Notes: generated by a model not told the origin, from the letters alone. DNA of 64,000 bases from Hanleya hanleyi (GCA_036873755.1 JAVTVY010037073.1:62001-126000); one strand, 5' to 3'; shown: positions 45,701 through 56,530, counted from the stretch's first letter. Numbers and translations: made by a program.

Positions 45701-48537
45701 GGCTTTTTTCGGATGGTAGTAGCGTTTCGAAGACATATTTCGCAAGGTCTAACATAATAATCAATCTCTGCATGCATTTCTTGTCTGTATCACTTTAAAG
45801 AAATGACCCTTTGCGTTCTGTCTTGAACTTGATGACCTAGATTGTCATGGTAAGCTTCAAGTATGCTCAGTGGCATTAATGATGGAATGTACAATTGCTG
45901 TATTTCTCTGCCGGCGTTGATGCCTTTTCCTCTTGGAGAACATAGATGGCACAGTAATCCATCGGACATAAGATAAGAACGATATTCATCCAAAATTCCG
46001 GATGGTTTGTCATCAGGTAAGTTCATTTTCTATGTATTCAATATACTGCAATAGTTTTGGATCACTACGTTTCATGTCAGCTACAGCAAAGATCATAACC
46101 TCTTGTAATGCACTTGATGAGTCTGCAGTCATGCATGCTTCTTCAGCCTCTGCAATGGGCTGTTACCTTGGCAGATACGTATGTAGCACTGAATGATTGA
46201 ACAGACGGGTATGCTCTCCTTGATAGAACATCAGCATTGGTGTTTTTCTTGCCTGCTGTGTGGATAATACGATACATGTACTGTTTCAATGTCATATCCC
46301 AATGCTGCAGCCGCCCAAGTTTTGCATTTTGTGCAGTGTATGTTCGTTAATGCATTGTGAACATTGATGACATCAAATGTACTGTTTGCGATGTACACGT
46401 GAAATTGTCTCAGGCCCTCAATAATAGACATTCACGTTCCGTGATATCAGTTGACTTCATTATTTTTCAGATCTCGACCGCACAAAACCTTAGACCATTT
46501 GTTTTCTTTTTCACTGGGACGACCGGGAATAACCATTCAGATGTAGAAGTTTCTATGACGTTTGATGACGTTAAAATGTCGGGAAACTTTCTCTTTCATG
46601 TTGAGTGAAGGTCTATAAAACCTAAAAGCTCGTGTAAGTGGTACAATACGTCCAAGTTTTGATCAATAAGAAAATCTGTTACTAAAATTACGTTGTGCGA
46701 CACAAGGAATTTCTGGTTCAAGGTCAATCTTCCTATCTCAATGGACAGGTATACCTGTCCACAGACTTAGGATGCTATGCCTCCTACAGCTTGATAACAG
46801 CAACCACATTGAGTGTGACATTAAGCCAAATCCCCCCTACAGCTTGATAAGTTTTGTACTAGCCTGAACTATATAATGTTTCTTATCTAACCCTGATTTT
46901 TTTTATACAAATGTTTAAAAATGCATGACACGTTTGTGTCGCCTTTATCAACCAAGGCTCCAATTTATTTAATCGTGCACTTTCAATGTCTTTTGTTCTG
47001 TTGAATTTATGTGGTAGTGTAGTGTATTCTGTACAATGAATTTGCCTGCAGTGTGCATGTTGTTTTTGTGTTCGCCACCACGTATTTTATTTAATGTGAC
47101 AAGCAGGTTGAGGGTGAAATGACTTATGATTGTGTATAACATAGGATAGAACTATTTTGATGCTGGGTAACAAAAGGATCAATCTCAGCTTGTTGAGTAC
47201 AACAACACTTTTAACCGACTTGTATCACTTGATTTATAATTCATGTAAGAGATTACTGTTCTTTGAACACTTTCGATATGCTATTCTTTCAAGTAGTACT
47301 TATTTAGGAAACTTACTTTAGCATCAATTTGTTTTGTACTTGAAAGTTAACAAAACCTCTCGAATAACTTTTTAATCTGCTCTATTTTCAAATGTGTATT
47401 TTTCATAATATACATTAAATGATACCGGTACTCAATTTCATCCCAGATTAAGCCTAACCTCAAAAGTGACCAACATTTGAGTGCGATGTAGCCATATTTG
47501 CTTTTAAACACTGATGGGGAATAAATAGTCAAAAAAGTTATGCCGGGAATTTTTTGGTGTACGGTATAACACAGACTGGGTCACCCAACATTTGTTATTT
47601 CTTGGGGCACCAGAAATTATTAATCTAAAAAAATGTGCCAACGTTAATTATTCACAAGCTTCGCAGTAGACCACTAGTTAAAGTGGACTGGCTCAAGTTA
47701 ACAGACTCAGTAGAGCTCAAGGAACAGGCTAAATACAGAATTTCATCTCACCTTTGCCAACAGTCCATGTATGCCAGATTTCCCCTTTCACGGTTTTCAC
47801 CGGACGTGGACAGTTTATGCCTTTTGATTTTAGGTACTCCATCACCTTTAGCTGTGCAACTATGAAAATATAAATTCCCAACATTCAGTTTACAACATTA
47901 GTGGCGTATATATGGGTACTTTTACCAGTAATATCGAATTTCGATAACATGAGCCTCTCGAACAATGGAAGCACGTGCTGCATCACTCTCGGTCTGCTTA
48001 AACGCTTCTACACGTAAGTATTGTACTACCTTATAATGAAAATACGAGGTATCGATATATTTCGATATATACAAATACTCCTGGCTTGAGGCGAACTCTA
48101 TTATTTATTATTATTACTTTGTCTTTAAGTATCCAATGGCTAATGATCTACGTCATATGTAACACAAAGTCTCCCAGTTCCAAGATTTTCAGGTCCCTTT
48201 CTGTTCCAGCGATATATGGTTGATAGTTCATCAGTTTAAAACAACTGAGAGATAAGAACAATCGATGATGCAAACCTGGTACATCCGGTATGGCCGAGTC
48301 ACTAGAATTCAACACTTTAAGCACATAGCCTCGGGTAGGAATGTCCTTGTAGTTTTCAATTCTGTGCTTGGCTGTCACAAAAACGTGATAGTTCCGGTCT
48401 ATGTAGCTCTCAAGCTCCTCATATCCGGTAACATGTAGTCCATAAACGTCCGCTAAGATATTCTCAATTTCTCCTTCTGGAAGATCAGGTTTATTTGAGG
48501 TATCCTGATATAACTGAAGCTGTTTGGTATCCATCAT
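36277..48537 (-). CDS. HYKK: Hydroxylysine kinase (HYKK/AGPHD1-like), five exons
   Basis: Predicted to phosphorylate 5-hydroxylysine with GTP in lysine/collagen breakdown; it belongs to the aminoglycoside phosphotransferase-like kinase fold. Exons join at 48537-48276, 47985-47926, 39655-39483, 38133-37956 and 36752-36277: 1149 bp, 382 residues, close to the human length of about 373. Exon phases are consistent throughout. N-lobe: 'YVLKV' style lysine strand in exon 1 ('RGYVLKVLNSSDS'). Catalytic loop 'HGDFSEHN' (D about 230, N about 234) and metal-binding 'DFGD' (about 259-262) are in exon 5, with the family-specific 'GHVLAGY' and 'RLAQSLVMGAYTYSL'. Weakest points are exon 2 and its exon 1 donor. 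Introns are 290, 8270, 1349 and 1203 bp and are largely transposon remains. No damage is seen in the joined frame, so this looks functional, unlike the copy at 15586-16062. Confidence 0.88.
36790..37730 (+). pseudogene. CR1-like LINE remnant in HYKK intron 4
   Basis: Plus-strand 'RGVPQGPVPGPILFNIY' (from 36867) and 'YADDN' (36963-36974) are the RT motifs. Later, 'VKLLGVDLDSILKFSTHISN' (about 37170) and 'LNAVYKLSPNLDKASRLILS' (about 37250-37310) match the post-palm region 'VKLLGV.ID..L.F..HI...C'. Stops and frame changes occur throughout. It lies antisense to HYKK. Confidence 0.7.
37956..38133 (-). CDS. HYKK: HYKK exon 4
   Basis: The acceptor TTGTTTTTCAG precedes 38133; the donor GTACTA follows 37956. 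178 bp starting in phase 0, 'SYGRPTSLLTYQSVWDLRSA', ending after CTCCAAAAAG with one base of a glycine codon. It matches the HYKK helical insert ('WDL' motif). Confidence 0.88.
38490..39370 (+). pseudogene. Naiad-like Penelope RT C-terminus plus 3' tail, copy 1
   Basis: 5'-truncated. It starts at the palm ('FLFIHTTMYRCSRCG' region, YIDD lost) and reads 'TDNPTGTSYLDLYLSKNEAS' and then 'GPAYGVYISHLLVFARSC', 'LQKLIKQGYTTKRLHSDFLK' and 'KYEPSVQDLWGYVS' with TAA at 38978-38980. This is the RT end of the GIY-YIG element. The tail 38981-39370 matches 40695-41060 and 33340-33715. It sits in HYKK intron 3. Confidence 0.7.
39483..39655 (-). CDS. HYKK: HYKK exon 3
   Basis: The acceptor TTTTCTTTTTGTACAG precedes 39655; the donor AAG|GTAAAT is at 39483/39482. 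173 bp. It reads 'DPMNHMLTDTSAPEECKKHV' then 'CTFLPGDVIYKVSYGPSLSF' and 'GKVDAALK', aligned to the 'LLTYLPG' and 'AAKLDKTL' region of human HYKK. Confidence 0.9.
39772..39840 (-). repeat. Inverted end of the Penelope-like tail
   Basis: TTACAAGCGTCTAGTTGGTC...CGCCATCGTCCATTTTTAAG is the reverse complement of the tail end (TTTAATGGACGACGGCTGAA...CTAGACGCTTGTAA). It lies between plus-strand copies 1 and 2, giving an inverted arrangement. Penelope elements often show such terminal structures. Confidence 0.65.
40200..41060 (+). pseudogene. Naiad-like Penelope RT C-terminus plus 3' tail, copy 2
   Basis: Starts at 'FTARSFSFTKRYIDDLLAV' (YIDD catalytic block, about 40226-40285), then 'VKDIYPPSLDLKETTDIPTG', 'YLDLYLYKNEASLLSGQLYD', 'RDDYNINIVNYLFLDSNISV' and 'GPAYGVYMSRIVAFARSC'. 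It ends with a frame-shifted 'MLMAKTRT' at 40693, where copy 1 continues 'AKYEPSVQDL'. The tail 40695-41060 follows. It lies in the large HYKK intron 2. Confidence 0.72.
41061..41579. other. No gene; poly-G tract
   Basis: Contains a run of about 13 G at 41122-41134. Nothing else is recognised. Confidence 0.4.
41580..42540. repeat. Dense GAGTTATTA / TAACTCG repeat cluster
   Basis: ACGAGTTATTAG, GAGTTATTAATGCGAGTT, AACTCGTACATAACTCG and similar motifs recur in both orientations. Two longer units (TCATTTGCATGCGAAAAATC ... TGTTTAACTCGTACATAACT) at about 42327-42370 and 42463-42506 form a direct repeat about 136 bp apart. There is no coding capacity. The interior 41830-42290 is largely free of the motif. 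Confidence 0.65.
42960..43330 (-). mobile_element. Probable LINE 3' end with ATCT-repeat tail
   Basis: On the minus strand: AGCCCTATGGGCATAACAAT then AGCAATAAAATTATCTATCT, i.e. an AATAAA signal followed by a short ATCT microsatellite, a common LINE 3' terminus. Upstream sequence to about 43330 is AT-rich with no readable RT. Confidence 0.4.
43331..44822. other. No gene recognised in this part of HYKK intron 2
   Basis: AT-rich, with an (AT)n run at 43380-43393. A plus-strand frame at 44262-44447 ('FDPFLARWLRVPKILLDKLC') looks protein-like in composition, but I cannot link it to any family. Confidence 0.35.
44823..45005. repeat. Tandem repeat, 68-bp period, 2.7 copies
   Basis: AGGTGGAGATCCTTCTTAAT then CTAACATTGGCAAGACGAGC and CTTGTATGGAGATGGAGATC recur at 44823, 44891 and 44959, nearly identical, so the expansion is recent. 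Confidence 0.9.
45040..46760 (-). pseudogene. Second Ty3/gypsy pol remnant in HYKK intron 2
   Basis: Reading the minus strand: 'LTLNQKFLVSHNVILVTDFL' (about 46740-46670, protease-end like), then after a large RT deletion 'LGRLQHWDMTLKQYMYRIIH' and 'AGKKNTNADVLSRRAYP' (46330-46200, RNase H end), 'LYIPSLMPLSILEAYHDNLG' (about 45890-45830, integrase zinc-domain start), and 'SPKMSRKWLGPYYIWKL' (about 45270, GPY-type C-terminus). Order fits a gypsy pol. It is heavily broken and not closely related to the 2766-12454 element. Confidence 0.7.
46761..47925. other. No feature recognised
   Basis: HYKK intron sequence. ACAGCTTGATAA is duplicated at 46788 and 46841 with flanking CCTAC. No frame is convincing. 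Confidence 0.35.
47926..47985 (-). CDS. HYKK: HYKK exon 2 (tentative)
   Basis: 60 bp read as 'MQHVLPLFERLMLSKFDIT' after a split valine codon. It aligns with the human 'LIEVQNHIIMFL' segment. The donor ACTG|GTAAAAGT at 47926/47925 is good and ends in phase 1, as exon 3 requires. The acceptor ACCGAGAG before 47985 is the one that fits the exon 1 phase, but it is weak; GTTTAAGCAG before 47992 is an alternative that would need another exon 1 donor. Confidence 0.6.
48276..48537 (-). CDS. HYKK: HYKK exon 1
   Basis: Starts 'MMDTKQLQLYQDTSNKPDLP' at 48537 (the second ATG at 48534 is equally possible). It continues 'EIENILADVYGLHVTGYEEL', 'YHVFV' and 'GYVLKVLNSSDSAIPDVP', matching the HYKK N-lobe. 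The donor CCAG|GTTTGC at 48276/48275 gives phase 1. The frame runs on past the donor to 48148 but loses similarity there. Confidence 0.85.
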
Positions 48538-48650
48538 CGAATTGTGGGATTTCTTCTCAGTATACCGAGTCTATGATCGCTGCAGAAACAGAAAAGATAC
48601 AAAACGAAATGGATAGGGTCTTTATGAAGAGCTGATGCTGTAGGAAGATT

Positions 48651-50222
48651 TTACCCTATCGGGCCTGGGTACCAAACTTTCTCCCCTAGCTCCGGAACAA
48701 AAAAAAAAAATAAAAAAAAAAATAAAAACAAATATAAAAAATAATAAAATTTAAAGCTGACCCCCGCGACTTTTCAGTATATCATATTTGGGTCATTTTG
48801 AGTCTGTTTGCATGATAGTCCAGGCAATGTGTGCAGATTTTCAAAAAGTAACCTATATTTGTCAACATTTTATTGGCGAGACAACTTATGAACTACAGCC
48901 TTTTGGGTGATAAATACAGGTCCTTATCTGAACCTGCACTACCTGGTATAAGCTGATGATATAAACATTTACATGTAGAATGCAATTTACAAGACTGCAT
49001 TGGGTCGTAGTGATTTCAGGGTGATGTTTTGGAATATTAGCGTTAGAATACGCAATTTCTCATCGGGAGTTGTCGTCATTGTCGCTTGTGAATTACATCT
49101 ACGATTCAATGTAGATAATATTATGAACACAGAATATGAATTTGGAATACATGATATACATGTACCTCACTACATATACCAGTTTTTCTGCGCAGTCTTG
49201 AATGGACAGCTATCTGTCGTCTGAATAGGTCTCGGAGATGAGCATTAGCTGGTTTCTGTCTGTCCACAAAGCTATATGAGGATCCATGCTCTCCATTTTC
49301 TGTAAGTCTTTTTCAGGTTGGAATTCTACATTTCTGCAAATCCATATTGCTCACTAAAGCATATGGCTATCTGAAGTAACGACGACTTATCTAGTTATCG
49401 CTCATAAGGCATTTGCAGTGCTGAGGTGGACACACATCATCATAGATACGCGCATTAGGCTAAAGTGATAATCACAGAGGGCGATTGAAAGTTGGCATGC
49501 CATTCTTGCTGTGCAACTTGCTGCCCAAATCAAGGTATTCAACATTTTATTATTGCTAATGAGCTCTTCAAAACATAGCTGAATTATGAATATGCATCAA
49601 TTACTTGCTATACTGCTTGAAAATCGATAACATCCGCTCTCAGTCGAGAAGACTCCATTTCGGTAGGTATTCTCCAACTACAAAATGCTCTTCTGGATTG
49701 CCGACTGTAATGTCTGCTGTAGAGCAAGGTGAACAACAGTATATGCACTTGAGAGATTTGATATGTAAAGATGCCTTACTCTAGATTGCAGTTTCATATC
49801 ACAAGGTGATGGCCGTTGTGACATACATATGAAGAGTTCAAGGTGGGTCCACACATAAAAATGGTCCCAAGACCCTGAGGTACCACTGTGCCAAATTTCA
49901 TGCTTGTTTGACAAAAGGCACAAGTCTTTCACAAATCGCCTGGACTATAACCCCGCGAGTAGAGGATTCACGATGGCGATCATGTGGGTATCAGAAAAGT
50001 GATATGTTCGGCATTTATCTTCAAAATCCCTGGTTTTCTTCGAGGAAAATTGGACAAAATTTTCTGGTAGATATTGACCCAAGGGTACAGTGTGGTTAGT
50101 TTCGGCTCCATAGCTTAAGAGGTTAAGTGAAATATTTAGGGGGTGGGGTGTCGAAATGCCCCCCCCCCCCTCCTCCCCACCGGTCTGGACAGGTCCTAAA
50201 AAGCCCAAGCCAGATAGGGTTA
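48651..50222. mobile_element. piggyBac-like MITE family, long or interrupted copy
   Basis: The left terminus TTTACCCTATCGGGCCTGGG (48651), followed by CATATTTGGGTCATTTTGAG, matches the left part of 23285-23744. The right terminus AGCCCAAGCCAGATAGGGTTAA ends at 50222 after GGGTACAGTGTGGTTAGTTT. The roughly 1.1 kb between (48830-49950) is unrelated to the short copy: it is either an insertion or part of a longer parent element. No transposase motif was seen. Confidence 0.55.
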
Positions 50223-50289
50223 AGGTGTATGAACCCAAAAAGGGGGATTGTATTCAATCCATAGTTTTACTGAGATGATTAAACCTGCC

Positions 50290-50905
50290 TTTTAATTGGA
50301 GTATCTGGGAGAATCTGGGACAATCCAACTCTAACCTGTACAGACCATTTTATCCTACCGACATTACTTACTATTCTTTGAAAATAAAGGCACCAAGAGT
50401 CTGGAATAGTTTGTCCTCTCTACTTAAAGAAATCTGCTCAATATCTCTCTTTAAATCAAAGCTGAAAGTATATCTGATAGAGAAATAACGTTATAACTGA
50501 TTTTTTTTATGCTGGCAGACTTGCATGCACGTAGTACTATTATCGAGAATGTTCATGTGCTTGATTTTTTCGTGTATTGTTGTGTACGTTTTATTCTATT
50601 GTTCACTAATTTTCATCTCGATTACCGTCTCGTTGCATGCATAGTCCAACTAGCGTGTATGCTATCGACAGGAGATGCACGCGGAATGATTAATTTATAC
50701 AATACTTCTTAAATGTTCGCCAATACTATTTAAGCTATTTTGTTTAGTAATATAGGGATAAAACAAGCCCCATGGGGTTTTAATCCCGCCAATACATATT
50801 TATTTATATCGGCTAACCTATTTTGAATATTGTTGGTAACTATCGCCGAACTGTATAATCTTTTTTATTATATTGGTGAATAAATGAAATGAAATGAAAT
50901 GAAAT
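50290..50905 (+). pseudogene. LINE 3' fragment with AAATG-repeat tail
   Basis: 'YYSLKIKAPRVWNSLSSLLK' and 'SISLFKSKLKVYLIEK' with TAA (about 50370-50489) are the C-terminal end of CR1-like LINE RTs ('R.WN.LP..L......SFK..LK.YL'). About 400 bp of 3' UTR follows, with GGGATAAAACAAGCCCCATG, ending in five AAATG repeats at about 50882-50905. Confidence 0.75.
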
Positions 50906-51798
50906 GGAGACAAATCGTTACTGGATATGCTGAAGTATCGGGCGCGGTTTGGCGAAAATTCGACCCCCAGAAGAGGTGCAATTTGACTTTAAGGTTTCAT
51001 TATCCCTACAGCGATCAGATTGTCGACACCTTGTCAATTAAATTGCAACAAATAAACTCACCAACACCACTTATACATTTCCGAAAAGTATTCATTCAGG
51101 TAATCAGAGTTAAATGACAACATTTTCCTTCCCTTCTGTTCAATACAATTAAAGTATTTTAACGAATATATTCAATTGTTTTTAGGATGACATTTTTTAT
51201 AGGGTTAGGATTTAGGGGCTTTGTTAGCTGTTTTCAGAGTAGGGTATCGGGAAAATAAAAAATGAAAAGAATCGCACTGTTACCTTTTCTCAGAGGTGAG
51301 TAGTTTAAATACCACCCCGTACATCAGTGAATTGAAGCAAGTTAAAGTTACTAGAATGAAGCACTGTTACCTTTCCTGTGGAGAGGGTGGTTAGAAATAA
51401 AACTATAGATATGTCAGTTTCTCCATACGAAGCAAAAGTTACTAAAATCGAGGTAACTGACAGAGGGTAGGTTTCTTGGTGTACTAATATCGTGAACTTT
51501 ATCACATACAGAGTTCACATCTGCGGACAGCGAAGATGTGCAGTCAATCTCCCCGATCTCGAAGCACAACGAACTGAACCCAGCGGGGAAGAATTCAGCT
51601 TCCGTCCAGCCTCGTCTTCGATCTGATCACTTGTCTTCGATCACATATACTTTTCCTCTAAACGGCTGCGGGAATTATCTCTGCCCCACCGTCGTAAAAT
51701 GTAGAACGATAGGAACACTATGCATGATCCCATGGTCTTCCGTTGGTGGAGATTTTGACTGGCATGGATGATAAGTGCGCGATCCATAATCCGCCCTT
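50906..51798. other. No gene recognised
   Basis: Mixed sequence without convincing frames. TGTTACCTTT(T/C)CT occurs twice (51280 and 51364) with related flanks, a weak direct repeat. Confidence 0.35.
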
Positions 51799-52067
51799 TC
51801 TACAACACTTAACTTACATATATATTAATGAATAATTCCCCTTCATTGTCAGCCCAAATTTAACAAGATCCGTTCCGTTCTTCGTCTATTACAGTATCAA
51901 CAACTTCACTTTCATTTCGTTTGCTTCAACGAAACCACAGCTGACTCGGTTTTCCGTTTGGAATGAGGTAGACGTTCAAAGCGCTAAGAATGTGACGGAT
52001 CTTGTTAAATTTGGGCTGACAATGAAAATTATTCATTTATAAATATATGTGGGTTAAGTGTTGTAGA
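51799..52067. mobile_element. 269-bp fold-back element with arms of about 75 bp
   Basis: TCTACAACACTTAACTTACA...TTGTCAGCCCAAATTTAACAAGATCCG pairs with CGGATCTTGTTAAATTTGGGCTGACAATG...GTTAAGTGTTGTAGA. The central loop is about 115 bp and unpaired. There is no ORF, so this is MITE-like. Target duplication was not evident. Confidence 0.85.
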
Positions 52068-53130
52068 ACGGCCGAATAATATTTAAAAAATAGTTTTTAC
52101 TGGGTTGAGGAAATGCGACCACGTGCGTTTTTTGTATAGGAGAGAATTCTGACCGGCTAGTCAGACAATCTCTCAGAAAATATCCGTCGTCTGGCGTGAG
52201 GGGTCATAGGAATCTCGGACTGGTGCAGATAGAGACTTCTCTTTTCCAAACCTAGAAGACGTCATAAATAATCTGTCCGTTATTAATAATGTAATCCGCC
52301 TTAAAATTAGACAAAATTTTCAACTCTCAACTGCACTGTTTTCAGCATCGAAGCATGCTACGTATATATATTTCATATTTGACAATAGCGATGTCAGTAT
52401 ATACACAGTAACAGCAAGAATATCAGTCAGAGAAATTTGAAAAATTACCTCCTCTTCGACGAACTTCCGTCTCAACATCTGGAATAGCGATGACGTCAGT
52501 TATACGACACTCCACATTATGACTTCGCTCAACAAACAGTAATTATGCTCACCTTCAATTGTGACGTTGCAGTGTTGAAAACCAAGTCACACAGTGCGCT
52601 TCCCCGTGGCCGTTGAAAAAATAATGAACGGCATGTCATCTCACGGAGTATCACGGAGTTGCATAAAACTTGACGACAGTAAAGAGTTTGAGGCTGATTT
52701 CAAATCTAGGCTGGAATCGAATTCCGTGAAAGTGACATGTTACGACAGGTACAAAGTAAAACACATCTGACCGCAAAACGCTAAACATGTTTCTATCATT
52801 CACGAGAAAATAGAAGGTATTATCTTCAAAAGTAAACGGCATATGGTATGCCGTTTATTTGTCGATAGCCTCGTCAACAAGCGTATACACGTGTGGTGCA
52901 TTCTGTCTACGTATGCTCTGCCAATCTACCGAATCTACCGAAGTTATCCCATGGCTGCATCTATCCAGCAACCAGATTCGTGAGCGTAGCTACGTCACTC
53001 AGTCAGTTTCTCTGACAAGATATTCTTACATTCGTTGTAGATGGCGATCCAACGATAATCAAATATAATACCTATGATGCTTTAGCGAACTTCGCTTCTG
53101 AAAAATGCACAGGGGAGAGTTTCCAAAATC
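52068..53130. other. No gene recognised
   Basis: Several short frames on both strands, none with a recognisable motif. A near-palindrome GGCATATGGTATGCC is at 52839-52853. Confidence 0.35.
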
Positions 53131-53141
53131 CATTGAGTGTG

Positions 53142-53836
53142 AGGCTGATTACATCTTCAAGCACGTCCACTTTACAAGAAATCGTGGACAGGCAAAAAAT
53201 TATATATCGAGTTTCACTAGTTCGAGAAATTCCCATCTACAGACGCGAGTCCACGTGTAGCCTATACCCGGAGAATCAAGGACAAGCTTATACGTCCATC
53301 TCCACGACCAGGAAACAACAAATTGATTCTTTCGAACGCTGGATTCAGGTATTTGCTACATATGCGTCCTATCGCAATTTTTCCCGAGGAAGCGATTCTT
53401 CTCTTCGACTGCTTGCGTTTAATTACAAGCGTCTAGTCCGTCATTCATAATCCAGCCGTCGTCCATTAGAGGCTGATTACATCATGCCTTACAAATGTTT
53501 TAACATTAACCAGAGGCCTAAGTGCCATGCGATCATCAGTGTAGACTAACGCCTGCTCGTTACCCAGGCATTTAAGACTGGAATTCACCAACTCAGCGTT
53601 TAGACTATCTATTATTTTGAACGAGCCATCACCTGATCCCCAAGTGGGTGGGCAGCATGAGTATTGTTTCCTCTACATGATGACTGAACATCGCTTACAA
53701 GAAATCGTGGACAGGCAAATAATTATCGAGTTTCATTAGCTCGAACAATTCTCATCTACAGACGAGCCATGACGTTCATGGCTGCATCTACAGACCATAC
53801 AAGCCCACTTTCCGTCGGGAGTTCTCACAAATTACA
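53142..53836. repeat. Local duplication and Penelope-tail end
   Basis: ACAAGAAATCGTGGACAGGC... to CATCTACAGACG occurs at 53173-53246 and 53697-53765. GAGGCTGATTACATC occurs at 53142 and 53469. 53420-53470 is an inverted end of the Penelope-like tail (ACAAGCGTCTAGTCCGTCAT...CCGTCGTCCATTA). 53795-53836 is repeated exactly at 56479-56520. Confidence 0.65.
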
Positions 53837-56530
53837 TTGGCGAGCTTGCCAGGATAAAAAAAAATTCCGGATGCCACAGGAACATTGGTTGATGAACAGC
53901 GGAATCTTTAAATTTTCACGTCTGAAGTTTCCAACCTTATTTGACGCTGTACCGGTGGGATAATCAACTAGAAGGTCGTGAGACGACAGCTTCAGACGAT
54001 CGACCGAAGACACTGAGAGTACTAACTTTTGGACAGAATGGCTGAGCCAGAAAAAACTGCAAGAGCTCCAGACCATTGCTCAAGGCATCACGAAACTTGT
54101 GGACAATTTGTGAACTGATATTCAGGCCAAGGACAATCGTCAATTACAAAGAGAACAGATAAAGGACCTTCCTTCCTTTTTGCACCCTCTGAGGTCACCC
54201 AGACGGGGACGGTGACTGACGAAAACAACTATAGTGGTTGCAGCATGTAATGCTGAAAGGCTATGAAAGCCTGTTCGTGTTGGTTGACGAGCCTTCACAA
54301 TCCCCGATTCGGCTGTGAGAGCCTGGATATCGTGAATATTTGTGGTTATTTGTTTATTTTGGATCCTCAGATATAAGTCTAAGATGTTGGATGACAAATT
54401 GGTTTCAATTAACACGTATTGACAACTTTTTTTAAGTGTAATACATATTGTGTCCAAGTCAACCATAAGTTTCTAGCTTTCATAATGAGTAACATGTAAG
54501 GTCCAAATGTTAACCTTTGCGGATGGGGTACCGTATATTGAATTAGCACAGGCGATGCTAGAGAAATCCGATACTTGGTGACAGTTATGGAAGACTGTTT
54601 GAGACATAACCACAGAATAATTGTGTCTGTGGTGAATATTTTTGTTGCAACAATATTGAGATGCCATGTAGTGGTATGAATTGGATAATGCGCGTTGTCA
54701 TTTTGTGCAAAATACGTTTTCCCGTGTGAATCCTTTCTCTGACATCATAGTTTTTCTTGCAATGAAATGGTATGTTAATTCTGTTTTGGAATAAGTGTGT
54801 TCTTATTGGTGTAGGCTAGAACATAGAGTCTGATACTCTCTAATCTTTAGAATTCGCATTTCTTGCAGATAGTATTGAAATGCCTAACATTGCCATTCGC
54901 AACCTATTGAACGTTACCAGAATTATTGCCCATTTGAATGACAACTGATGTGTCAGCACGTGACATGTTGACATGCATTTCTTTCACCATGGTTTTGCTT
55001 TTGCATACATTGTAATCTGTGTGGCTATTGTTCTCAAATTTTGTTTCACTCGGTGACATTGTAATGCATGACCTGCAACTAGACAGTGCTCTGGAGACTG
55101 TTCTACGCGATTATGTTTTCCATCTTTGTATACTCCTTTGTAATGATTTTGTTTTTGCTTTTTCTCTCTTTTGTCACTCTTGCCAGTGAGTGTGCGTTTC
55201 TCTGGCCGGAAACGTACTCTCACTTGAGGTCACGTTTTGGTGTATTAGTGGCTGATGAACTGATCATTCACACAGTTTCTAGCACCATTTCTTGTCTTCT
55301 TATTTTTGTATTTTTCTTTTGCTTATTTCTTGTTTCACTGTTACGACAGTTTCATGTATTTCTCTGCTGTTCCATATATATTTTGTTTTGATTTTCATGA
55401 ACATGTAATGTGTTGATAAACTATTTTGGATTTGAAGCCAATGGATGAATTTTCCAGCAATTGTTTTGATATTTGCGCCATGTTTTGCGCACATTGTTTT
55501 GACATGTCCACACTTGTCAGTGACTGGCACGTGTCTCACATACCTAAAGTACTTTCATTGAGAAATTATAGTAAATATGGCCTTATGACCTTACGCAATG
55601 AACATGGACTACGGTAATTGAATAAATTGTTTATGGTATTCGACCGATATTTCTGATAACGACCTTGGCTATTCATAATGGACTATTCTTTCACGTTTCG
55701 TACGTATCTTTCATCTTTCATTGTTGGAAGATCTGTGAAATATCGATTCTTGGCCACCATATAAATGCGTAAATTATATGTGAAATATCGATTCTTAGCC
55801 ACCATACCTATCCCAGCAATTTTATTATATTAACTTTTTCTTTGAGTGAAAATTCATGATTTATTAAGCTTTCACACTGTATCGGTTTGTATGATGTACA
55901 GTAGGCTACATGTATGTTATATTCGAGGCTGACAGTTTAACATGAGGGAATTGTTTTCGGTTTTGAATACTGTTTTGGTAATATAAACATCCTGTCCAAT
56001 GACCTGTAGGGTCAAGCATTGTCAGTTAACTTCTGTGAGAAATTATATTTGACTGTATTTCCAGTAGGCGTCAGATTCGATCTTCGGTGTTCAGCTATAG
56101 GGTTTAACGGCGTGGATAAGTAAATGCACTAGACTTGTACTTGGTGAATCTCAAAATTTGGTGTGCAAGTTTAGAAAATGAAACAGTTATCTATTTCCAT
56201 TGTCATAAGTTTTATGAGCATGTGATGGGTTACCATGAGCCAGGACAATATAAAAGAGAATGTTTGACCATTTCCAATTTACAGAATAAGATCCTCTGTC
56301 ATGTTGCCACCGGTACAGCGTCACAATATTGTAAGCTGAAATGAAGTACGAGCAAGTAAAAGCTATCTACAGCAATGTGTGTGTTCTGTTGTCATCCATT
56401 TTAAGTCCAGAGAAAACCACTGGCCGGACCGGAATCTTCTGATGGGTTTATGTAATTTTACCCTGGAACATCGGCACCCCATACAAGCCCACTTTCCGTC
56501 GGGAGTTCTCACAAATTACAAAATGTACCC
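53837..56530. other. No gene recognised; possible coiled-coil shred
   Basis: 2.7 kb with many short frames and no clear domain. Plus-strand 'FWTEWLSQKKLQELQTIAQG' (about 54024-54085) is coiled-coil-like and might be a retroelement gag shred. TGTGAAATATCGATTCTT(A/G)G is duplicated near 55734 and 55780. 54700-56000 is T-rich. Confidence 0.35.

Noticed and set aside
51538..51771. 77-codon plus-strand frame upstream of a fold-back element
   Set aside because: No motif, no neighbouring exon in phase, composition not distinctive.
52839..52853. GGCATATGGTATGCC near-palindrome as an operator
   Set aside because: Isolated short palindrome in a eukaryotic intergenic region; no gene next to it.
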